Assembly: GCA_029564465.1 (NCBI GenBank) | Contig: JAKQPY010000209.1 | Coordinates: forward strand, 1-13,081 | Length of the DNA stretch: 13,081 nt | Direction of reading: 5' to 3' | From: JAGOEF01 sp029564465 | Lineage (GTDB): Bacteria > Bacteroidota > Bacteroidia > Bacteroidales > ML635J-15 | In this document: positions 1 to 6,756 of the stretch, piece by piece | How positions within the stretch are numbered: the first letter of the stretch is position 1 | Layout: every line of letters begins with the position of its first letter | The notes under the pieces: generated by a model | What the model was told of the DNA's origin: nothing | The model's input: only the letters and a program-made list of their open reading frames with translations | Database searches by the model: none | Position numbers and translations under genes: made by a program

Positions 1-1
1 G

Positions 2-1363
2 GTGTATGGTGTGGTTACCGAATTGTATGCCTATGTAAGTTTCCTGCTGATTATTCTCACCTATGGTACAGAAACCGGATTCTTCAGATTTGCCCGCGAC
101 AACGAAAACTTCAACAAAACCTATTCGGGTTTACTGGCATCACTGACCCTGACCTCGCTGCTCTTTGTACTTCTAATTTACCTGTTTATTGAGCCATTGG
201 CCGCTGCCATGCAATATTCGCTGCACAGCGAATACATAATTTGGATGGCCTTAATTGTAGCACTCGATGCCATAATTTCGCTGCCTTTTGCCCGGCTGCG
301 CCTCGAAAACAAGGCCATGCGGTTTGCCATGCTGAAACTTCTTAACATTGGAATCAACATCGGAATGAACCTGTATTTTCTCCTCTTATGTCCGTATCTG
401 GCAAAGACCAACCCGGATTCAATATTTCTGCTGGTATGGTCGCCGCAGATTGGTGTAGGGTATGTGTTTATTTCGAACCTGATTGCCAATCTGGTAAGCC
501 TGCTGTTGTTTATACCCGATTTTTTCAGACTCAGAACCGGAATCGACCTTAAATGGCTCAGAAAAATTCTTTGGTATTCGCTTCCACTGCTCATTGCGGG
601 TCTGGCCGGAATGGTCAACGAAACCCTCGACAGAATTCTGCTGAAATACTGCCTGCCTGATGGTGTTAATGCCATGGAACAAATTGGTATTTACGGAGCA
701 AACTATAAACTGGCCATTCTGATGACGCTTTTTGTACAGATGTTTCGCTATGCTGCCGACCCATTCTTTTTTTCGCAGGCTAAAAATGCCGATGCGAAGC
801 AAACCTATGCAAGGGTGATGAACTACTTTGTCATCTGCGGTCTGATTATATTTCTTGGAGTGATGCTTTATCTTGATATAATAAAATATTTTATTGCACC
901 GGCCTATCACAGCGGACTTAATGTGGTTCCCATTCTTTTGCTCGCCAACCTGTTTCTGGGTATGTACTACAACATGTCGTTCTGGTATAAACTCAACGAC
1001 AAAACCCGATATGGCGCTTATATAGCCGTAGGAGGAGCCATACTGACCATTACACTCAACATCATCATGATTCCCTTGCTGGGGTTTACCGGTGCAGCAT
1101 GGGCAACTTTTGCCTGTTACCTAGCCATGCTGGTGGTTTCGTACCTGCTTGGGCAAAAACATTATCCGGTAAAATATCCGGTAAAATCAATTGTTTTTTA
1201 CTTTGCTGCAGCACTGGCTATATATTTCATAAGCCTGTATATTCCCGAAACCGGCAGGTTTCTTCATTATACAATCAATACCGTATTGATGCTGGCGTTT
1301 ATTGTCATTGTTACTCTCAGCGAAGGATTGTTTAAAAGATTTCTAAAACGCGCAAAGGGTTAA
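2..1363 (+). CDS. Polysaccharide (Wzx/MATE-like) flippase, 5'-partial
   Basis: Multi-pass inner-membrane protein of the polysaccharide biosynthesis/flippase superfamily, which moves lipid-linked glycan units across the cytoplasmic membrane. The 453 visible residues are almost entirely alternating hydrophobic segments and short loops. Family-like stretches are YGVVTELYAYVSF at the visible start and a loop with NETLDRILLKY near residue 206. The frame is open at the window edge, and the first codon (GTG at 2) is very unlikely to be the real start. In relatives as I know them, the YGVVTELYAYV stretch lies after the first membrane segment, so roughly 40-50 residues are probably missing upstream. 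The gene ends 52 bp before dut and heads a co-oriented block. The substrate (O-antigen, capsule or teichuronic-like glycan) cannot be told from sequence. The family call is firm; the substrate is unknown. Confidence 0.88.
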   Translation: MYGVVTELYAYVSFLLIILTYGTETGFFRFARDNENFNKTYSGLLASLTLTSLLFVLLIYLFIEPLAAAMQYSLHSEYIIWMALIVALDAIISLPFARLRLENKAMRFAMLKLLNIGINIGMNLYFLLLCPYLAKTNPDSIFLLVWSPQIGVGYVFISNLIANLVSLLLFIPDFFRLRTGIDLKWLRKILWYSLPLLIAGLAGMVNETLDRILLKYCLPDGVNAMEQIGIYGANYKLAILMTLFVQMFRYAADPFFFSQAKNADAKQTYARVMNYFVICGLIIFLGVMLYLDIIKYFIAPAYHSGLNVVPILLLANLFLGMYYNMSFWYKLNDKTRYGAYIAVGGAILTITLNIIMIPLLGFTGAAWATFACYLAMLVVSYLLGQKHYPVKYPVKSIVFYFAAALAIYFISLYIPETGRFLHYTINTVLMLAFIVIVTLSEGLFKRFLKRAKG

Positions 1364-1388
1364 ACCCTGAATAGCAAAAGTTTTTACG

Positions 1389-1396
1389 TATTTTTG
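1389..1396 (+). promoter_or_regulatory. Possible Bacteroidota -7 element before dut
   Basis: TATTTTTG matches the Bacteroidota -7 consensus TAnnTTTG, 19 nt before the dut ATG, in the 52-bp gap after the flippase. I see no convincing -33 TTTG at the expected distance, so this may be a weak internal promoter or chance in A+T-rich DNA. If real, it would let the dut-to-ybeY genes be transcribed independently of the glycan gene upstream. Confidence 0.3.
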
Positions 1397-1415
1397 AAGC
1401 CATAAAAGTAACGAG

Positions 1416-1859
1416 ATGAATAAAACTGTTGTTAAAATTGTAAATACATCGAGAAACCCTTTACCTGAGTACGCTACAGCATTTTCAGCGGGAATGGATC
1501 TCAGGGCTAACCTCAGCGAACCCATCCTGTTGAAGCCCCTGGAACGTCGCCTTATTCCTACCGGTTTGTTTATTGAACTTCCGGTTTCGTTCGAAGCACA
1601 AATCAGGCCGCGCAGTGGCTTAGCCCTAAAGAAGGGAATAACCGTTCTCAACACTCCGGGAACCATCGATGCCGACTATCGTGGCGAAATAGGTGTAATT
1701 CTGATTAATCTCTCGAATGAAGATTTTCTTATCGAAAATGGCGAAAGAATTTGCCAGATGGTTATTGCAAAGCACGAAACGGTAGCATGGCAGCAGGTCG
1801 AAATATTGAACCAAACCGAGCGTGGAGCCGGAGGATTTGGTCATACGGGAAAAAAATAA
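1416..1859 (+). CDS. dut: dUTP diphosphatase (dUTPase)
   Basis: Hydrolyses dUTP to dUMP and pyrophosphate. This keeps uracil out of DNA and supplies dUMP for thymidylate synthesis; it is a cytosolic homotrimer. All five trimeric dUTPase motifs are visible in the 147 residues: I, AGMDLRA (25-31); II, RPRSGLA (64-70); III, NTPGTIDADYRGE (79-91), with the catalytic Asp probably D85; IV, GERICQMV (109-116); V, the flexible C-terminal arm RGAGGFGHTG (136-145), which closes over the substrate. Length is normal. The ATG at 1416 gives the usual short N-terminus. It lies 52 bp after the flippase and 25 bp before the nucleotidyltransferase, so it is probably cotranscribed with them. Motif V has His where many families have Ser; I do not regard this as inactivating. 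Confidence 0.97.
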   Translation: MNKTVVKIVNTSRNPLPEYATAFSAGMDLRANLSEPILLKPLERRLIPTGLFIELPVSFEAQIRPRSGLALKKGITVLNTPGTIDADYRGEIGVILINLSNEDFLIENGERICQMVIAKHETVAWQQVEILNQTERGAGGFGHTGKK

Positions 1860-1884
1860 TAATCCACACAAAAACCGCAGCATT

Positions 1885-2889
1885 ATGAAGATCATTATAC
1901 CCATGGCAGGCTTAGGAACAAGGATGCGCCCGCACACGCTTACTGTAAAAAAGCCCCTGATTCCGCTTGCCGGGAAACCCATTGTGCAACGATTGGTCGA
2001 AAATATTTCGCGGGTACTCAACCAGCCAGTTGAAGAAATTGCTTTTGTAATCGGACGTTTCGGCGATGAGGTCGAAAACGAGTTGAAGCTGATTGCAGAA
2101 AATGCAGGAGCAAAAGCCTCGATTTATTATCAGGATGTGGCGAAGGGCACCGGCCATGCTGTGTGGTGTGCATCTGAGTCGCTGAGTGGTCAGGTGGTGG
2201 TTGCTTTTGCCGACACCCTGTTTTATGCCGATTTTGCCATACCCGAAAATGCCGACGGTGCCATCTGGGTACAAGAGGTAAACAACCCGGAGTCGTTTGG
2301 CGTGGTTACCACAAACGATGAAGGTATCATTAACGGATTTGTTGAAAAACCAAAAACTTTTGTTTCGAACATGGCCATTATCGGAATTTACTACTTCGGT
2401 GATGGTGAGATTCTTCAAAAAGAACTTCAGCGGTTGATCGACGAAGATATCAGAGGAAATAACGAATATCAGCTTACCGACGCACTTGAGAATATGCGCC
2501 GTAAAGGCTACCGTTTTGTCCCCGGAAAGGTGCGTGAGTGGCTCGATTGTGGAAACAAAGATGCCACAGTAATTACCAACCACAGGGTGCTCGAAAACGA
2601 ACCGCAATCGCCCGTAGAGAGAGAAAATGTAAAGCTGATCAACAGTGTTGTGATTGAGCCTTGCTATATCGGTAAATCGGTTTGTATCGAGAATTCAGTG
2701 GTAGGACCCTGGGTTTCGGTGGGCGATGGAACACGCATTTCGGGAAGTAACATCGCCAATTCGATTATTCAAAACAATTCTTCGCTCACCAATACGTTAT
2801 TGAGAAACAGTATGGTCGGCAATTGTGTGAGTATATCCGGGAAACCTGCTGAACTGAGTGTAGGAGATTATAACAGCATTCATGAATAG
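1885..2889 (+). CDS. Sugar-1-phosphate nucleotidyltransferase with LbH tail
   Basis: Predicted to make a nucleotide-sugar from NTP and a sugar-1-phosphate (RmlA/mannose-1-P guanylyltransferase superfamily). In 334 residues the N-terminal catalytic fold carries the GLGTRMRP nucleotide-binding loop (9-16) followed by KKPL (22-25), then KGTGHAV (87-93), FAD (108-110, metal-binding Asp), SFGVV (137-141), FVEKP (152-156) and EWLDCGN (218-223). Residues from about 248 to 313 read as hexapeptide left-handed beta-helix repeats (INSVVIEPCYIGKSV and similar). I chose ATG 1885 rather than an in-frame ATG at 1822: the earlier one would overlap dut and add 21 unrelated residues before the invariant MKIIIPMAGLGTR start. 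The stop overlaps the TPR gene start by 8 nt. The base and sugar (dTDP-glucose, GDP-mannose or UDP-sugar) cannot be assigned. No rml or other pathway genes are adjacent. Confidence 0.9.
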   Translation: MKIIIPMAGLGTRMRPHTLTVKKPLIPLAGKPIVQRLVENISRVLNQPVEEIAFVIGRFGDEVENELKLIAENAGAKASIYYQDVAKGTGHAVWCASESLSGQVVVAFADTLFYADFAIPENADGAIWVQEVNNPESFGVVTTNDEGIINGFVEKPKTFVSNMAIIGIYYFGDGEILQKELQRLIDEDIRGNNEYQLTDALENMRRKGYRFVPGKVREWLDCGNKDATVITNHRVLENEPQSPVERENVKLINSVVIEPCYIGKSVCIENSVVGPWVSVGDGTRISGSNIANSIIQNNSSLTNTLLRNSMVGNCVSISGKPAELSVGDYNSIHE

Positions 2890-4624
2890 AAAAACGTTTA
2901 TAGGTCTTTTTGCAGCAGGCTTTGTTGTGGCTTCGCTCCTACTGTTTTCGGGCTGCGCCGGATTAAAAAGCAATGGAAAGAAATCCGGTGATGAGATGTC
3001 GCGGGAACTTCGGTTTAGCTTCTTTAACGAATTACTCGAAGGAATTAAAAACAAAAATGCAGGTAATTACTACGCAGCCCTCGAGTGTTATACCCGTGCC
3101 ATGCGGATTGCTCCCGGAGAATCGGTAAGTTACTACGAAATTGCAACCGTTTTAGCTATTAACAACGACTTTACCACTGCCTTGGAATACGCCCAAAAAG
3201 CCTGTAAATTATCGCCTGACAATTACTTTTATCATCAGCTTACTGCCAATATCCTGCGTTCGAATGGCATGATAAAGCACGCTGCTTCCTATTATGATGA
3301 ATTGATTCGGCTGAAACCCGAAATTCTCGAGAACTACTATACACAGGCTGAACTTTATATGTCGCTCGACGATGTAAGCAATGCTGTGAAAGCTTTCGAT
3401 AAGGCCGAAAAATATTTTGGTGTAAGCGATGCCGTGAATACCGAAAAATTCAGGTTAGCTACTTCGACCAACAACTACAAACTGGCGTATCGCGAAATAG
3501 ATAAGCTGATTGCGGCCTTCCCCACCGACGCACGATACAGGGCTATGCTGGCAGAACTATACATCAGCCAGAAAAAGTACCGTGAAGCAGAAGTTACCTT
3601 TGCCGAAATCGAAAAAATGCCCATCGAAAACGGTCTGGTTTATATGTCGCTTGCTGAATTTTACCGCATAAAAAACGATATTGACAAGGTGTTTTACTAT
3701 CTCAACCTTGCGTTTGAATCGGACGACCTCGGTCTGGACAATAAAATCGAAATTTTGTATAACCTGATTGGTAACGGACAAAATGCCACTATTACCGGGC
3801 ATACCTACACCCTGCTCGAAACACTGGTACGCGTTCATCCTGACGAGCCCAAAGCCCATACAATTTATGCCGATTATCTGGTGCGCGACAGCCGCTGGAG
3901 CGAAGCACAGGGTCGTTTCAATATCGTGCTGGCTTCGGTAAAATCCTTGTACGAATTGTGGGATCAGGCATTATATATCGATAACCAGTTGCACGACTGG
4001 CAGTCGATGTATCAACGGAGCAGCGAGGCAATTCAATATTTTCCGCTTCAGGTGATGCCCTATATGTACCGAACCGTTTCGGCATCGATGTTACAAAAAT
4101 ACGATGAAGCGGTATTATCGGCCCAGAGCGGGCTAAAATACAGTTTGGGCAACACGCGGCTGCAGGTCGATTTTTACACTTACATGGCTGAATCGCTGCA
4201 TAAGCTGGGCAAAAACCAGGCATCCGATTCTGCCTTCGAAGCCCTTCTCCGCATCGATTCGCTGAATGTTTACGCAATAAATAACTACGCGTATTTTCTG
4301 TCGTTACGAAACGAAAAAATCGAAAGGGCACTGCAGCTATCGACGCAATTAATACAACTACAACCTGCAAATGCCAATTACCTTGACACCCGCGCCTGGG
4401 TACTGTTCCGAAATAAAAACTACGCCGAAGCCCTTTTGGTTATTGAGTCAGCAATCGAAAAAGGAGGAAGCGGAAACCCAACCATACTCGAACACTACGG
4501 CGATATTTCATACTTCAATGGAAATACCGATAAGGCAGTGGAATATTGGCAAAAAGCACTGGATGCAGGATCTGATTCGAAATTGATAAACGAAAAAATA
4601 AAACAGCAGAAATATATTGAGTAA
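2882..4624 (+). CDS. TPR-repeat lipoprotein
   Basis: 580-residue exported lipoprotein. An N-terminal signal (residues 1-24) ends in the lipobox LFSGC with the acylated Cys at 25. The residues after it (AGLKS) lack an acidic surface-export signal, which suggests the periplasmic side of the outer membrane. From about residue 55 to the end the protein is tandem helical TPR-type repeats. Good examples are YYAALECYTRAMRIAPGE, FTTALEYAQKACKLSPDN and, near the end, TDKAVEYWQKALDAG. Such repeats form protein-binding scaffolds. The start ATG at 2882 lies inside the end of the nucleotidyltransferase gene (ATGAATAG, 8-nt overlap), and the stop overlaps the DUF4292 start by 8 nt (TTGAGTAA), so translation of the three genes is probably coupled. 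Its partners are not evident; the DUF4292 and EnvC-like products are the natural candidates. Confidence 0.88.
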   Translation: MNRKTFIGLFAAGFVVASLLLFSGCAGLKSNGKKSGDEMSRELRFSFFNELLEGIKNKNAGNYYAALECYTRAMRIAPGESVSYYEIATVLAINNDFTTALEYAQKACKLSPDNYFYHQLTANILRSNGMIKHAASYYDELIRLKPEILENYYTQAELYMSLDDVSNAVKAFDKAEKYFGVSDAVNTEKFRLATSTNNYKLAYREIDKLIAAFPTDARYRAMLAELYISQKKYREAEVTFAEIEKMPIENGLVYMSLAEFYRIKNDIDKVFYYLNLAFESDDLGLDNKIEILYNLIGNGQNATITGHTYTLLETLVRVHPDEPKAHTIYADYLVRDSRWSEAQGRFNIVLASVKSLYELWDQALYIDNQLHDWQSMYQRSSEAIQYFPLQVMPYMYRTVSASMLQKYDEAVLSAQSGLKYSLGNTRLQVDFYTYMAESLHKLGKNQASDSAFEALLRIDSLNVYAINNYAYFLSLRNEKIERALQLSTQLIQLQPANANYLDTRAWVLFRNKNYAEALLVIESAIEKGGSGNPTILEHYGDISYFNGNTDKAVEYWQKALDAGSDSKLINEKIKQQKYIE

Positions 4625-5513
4625 AACACAGACATATCTGTTACGCGGAATAGCACTTTTTCTGTTGCTATTGTTGTTCTCGTGCCATAAAATATTTTTC
4701 AGCGGGGGCGAAAAGCAAAACATGAAGCCTTCGAAGCTCTTCGAGAAGGTTCAGGAACATCAGATACAATACAAGAGTTTTCTGCTGAAGGCCGATGGAG
4801 AATTTACCTGGAACGATAACAAGCAAAGCTTTCAGCTGCATGCCCGCATTCAGCACGACAGCGTTATCTGGGTATCGCTGCGGATGATGGGAATCGAAGG
4901 TATGAGGCTTTTAATTACACCCGACAGCGTTTTCATGGTCGACAGAATAAACAACAGTTGGTATGCAAGTAATTTCGAAGAGCTAAACAATAATCTTGAC
5001 CTCGATATAACTTTCGACATTTTGCAGTCGGTGCTTACCAATTCTTTCTTTTTCTACCCGCCGACAAACGACACGGCCAAAACCATTCACGACTTCAATA
5101 CCTGCAAAGACAGCGCAAACTATTGCATCAGCACCATCAGCGAACGTAAATACCGTAAGCTGAGCGACACCACCAACAACCGTAGAGTCGAACGCAGACT
5201 GAACCGTGAACAACAGGAATCAGACGAGGCGGAACAGAAACCCGATTACATCATGCAAACAGTAAGGGTTTATCCCGAAATATTCAAACCTTCGTATGTG
5301 TATCTGGGAAACATGCTGAAACGACAATCGCTCGAAATTGTATATAATAAACCGGTACTTTACACCAACGAATATTTCCCCTCCGAAATCGGGGTGGATT
5401 GTGATGCCCCGGGGTTTAAGTTTTCGCTGGTTTTACGCACCGAACGAATCGAAATCAATACAGAGCAAAAATATCCGTTTAAAATACCCGAGAATTACAA
5501 CCGAATGAAATAA
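4617..5513 (+). CDS. DUF4292-family lipoprotein, TTG start
   Basis: 298-residue predicted lipoprotein of the Bacteroidota family DUF4292. The signal sequence is basic then strongly hydrophobic (residues 1-22), with lipobox LLFSC and the lipidated Cys at 23. The mature part has the family's beta-rich look, with segments such as VSLRMMGIEGMRLLITPDSV and ending KYPFKIPENYNRMK. This resembles the LolA/LolB-like lipoprotein-carrier fold, but that resemblance is inference. A low-complexity charged stretch (RRVERRLNREQQESDEAEQK) lies about residues 190-209. The start has to be TTG at 4617: the next in-frame ATG (4722) would remove the whole lipoprotein signal. The TTG sits inside the stop region of the TPR gene. 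The gene ends 28 bp before the EnvC-like gene. The precise function is unknown; a role in outer-membrane or peptidoglycan assembly is suggested only by its neighbours. Confidence 0.85.
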   Translation: MSKTQTYLLRGIALFLLLLLFSCHKIFFSGGEKQNMKPSKLFEKVQEHQIQYKSFLLKADGEFTWNDNKQSFQLHARIQHDSVIWVSLRMMGIEGMRLLITPDSVFMVDRINNSWYASNFEELNNNLDLDITFDILQSVLTNSFFFYPPTNDTAKTIHDFNTCKDSANYCISTISERKYRKLSDTTNNRRVERRLNREQQESDEAEQKPDYIMQTVRVYPEIFKPSYVYLGNMLKRQSLEIVYNKPVLYTNEYFPSEIGVDCDAPGFKFSLVLRTERIEINTEQKYPFKIPENYNRMK

Positions 5514-5541
5514 TTCATTATTTTGTGTAAACAATAAACCG

Positions 5542-6750
5542 ATGAAGAATTTGATCAAAATATACTTACCTGCGGCACTCCTGATGCTGTGCATGGCTTT
5601 TTCGCAGGCAGGGTTTGCTCAAAACAGGAAAGAACTCGAAAACAAAAAGAAGAAAGTGCTTCAGGATATTGAATACACCAACAAACTCCTGAAAGAAACC
5701 GAAGCCAGCAAGAAAGATTCTTACAATAACCTGGTTCTTATTAATAAAAAGGTCGAATCACGACAACAACTTATTCTCACCATCAGCGAAGAAATTGCAC
5801 TGATTGACCAACGCATCGAAGATAACAAAGCAATAATTGAACTCATGGAAGCCGATCTGAAAAAACTGAAGGACGATTATGCAGCCATGATTTATTTTGC
5901 CTATAAGAACCGGAAAACCTACAATAACCTGATGTTTATTCTGTCGTCGCGCGACTTCAACCAGGCTTACCGGCGGTTGAAATACTTGCAGCAATACACC
6001 GAATTCCGCAAGAAACAAGTGCTGGCAATTCAAAGTACCCAGTTGATGCTCGACACGCAGATTGCAAGACTCGAAAAAGAAAAGCAGGCAAAAGAGTTGC
6101 TGTTGAACGAGAAGAATGTGGAAACCAATAAGCTGAAACAGGAACAGCAAGACCAGACAAAAACCCTGAACAACCTGAAATCGAAAGAAGCCGACCTAAA
6201 GAAGAAACTGAAACAGCAACAGGAAAGTGCATCAAAGCTGCAACGCGAAATTGAAAAAATGATTGCCGATGAAGCTAAAATATCGTCGGGTGGAAAGTCG
6301 AACAATTACGTGCTGACGCCATCGGAGAAACTAACATCGACCAATTTTGCCAACAACAAAGGAAAATTACCCTGGCCGGTCGAAAAGGGCGTAATTACAA
6401 GTCAGTTTGGGAAGCAGGCACATCCGGTGCTGCAGAACGTTACCATCGACAATGCCGGAATTGATATCAGCACCAATTCGGGCGCTGTGGTGAGGGCGGT
6501 TTTCGAAGGTGAAGTACGGCGCGTGTTTGCCCTTCCTGGGGCTCAGAATGCTGTGATAATACGACATGGAAACTACCTGTCGGTTTACACCCACCTGGCC
6601 AGCGTAAAAGTGAAAGCCGGCGACAAGGTGACAACGAAACAAGCCATCGGAGTGGTGTATACCGACAATGAGGAAAATAAAACCATAGTTCATTTCGAAA
6701 TTTGGTATGAAAGTACCAAGCAAAATCCATCTACATGGTTGGCTAAATAA
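5542..6750 (+). CDS. EnvC-like murein hydrolase activator, degenerate M23
   Basis: 402-residue secreted protein of the EnvC type, which switches on peptidoglycan amidases during daughter-cell separation. There is a signal peptide with likely cleavage after GFA (residue 26), then a long coiled coil rich in Lys, Glu and Gln (about 28-250), then a LytM/M23 domain (about 275-400). In active M23 enzymes zinc and catalysis need HxxxD, a YxH and an HxH motif. Here the first is NAGID (N304, D308), so the His is lost. YTH (H351) is present. The last reads IVHFE, so the first His is Ile382 and only H384 remains. This pattern matches catalytically dead EnvC-type activators rather than endopeptidases. 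It lies 28 bp after the DUF4292 gene and 6 bp before the DUF4175-like gene. A cognate AmiC-type amidase is not in the window. Confidence 0.9.
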   Translation: MKNLIKIYLPAALLMLCMAFSQAGFAQNRKELENKKKKVLQDIEYTNKLLKETEASKKDSYNNLVLINKKVESRQQLILTISEEIALIDQRIEDNKAIIELMEADLKKLKDDYAAMIYFAYKNRKTYNNLMFILSSRDFNQAYRRLKYLQQYTEFRKKQVLAIQSTQLMLDTQIARLEKEKQAKELLLNEKNVETNKLKQEQQDQTKTLNNLKSKEADLKKKLKQQQESASKLQREIEKMIADEAKISSGGKSNNYVLTPSEKLTSTNFANNKGKLPWPVEKGVITSQFGKQAHPVLQNVTIDNAGIDISTNSGAVVRAVFEGEVRRVFALPGAQNAVIIRHGNYLSVYTHLASVKVKAGDKVTTKQAIGVVYTDNEENKTIVHFEIWYESTKQNPSTWLAK

Positions 6751-6756
6751 TGATTG

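Noticed and set aside
1356..1368. AGGGTT-A-AACCCT palindrome at the flippase stop
   Set aside because: A one-base loop cannot form a hairpin and no T-run follows, so it is not called a terminator.
1822..1884. Earlier ATG for the nucleotidyltransferase
   Set aside because: It would overlap the dut 3' end and add 21 unrelated residues before the conserved MKIIIPMAGLGTR start.
1912..2607. 231-residue minus-strand open frame
   Set aside because: It lies fully antisense to the well-supported nucleotidyltransferase and has no recognisable motif.
5518..5530. Promoter-like TATTTTG before the EnvC-like gene
   Set aside because: It is one base short of the TAnnTTTG spacing, has no -33 partner, and the gene sits in a tight operon.
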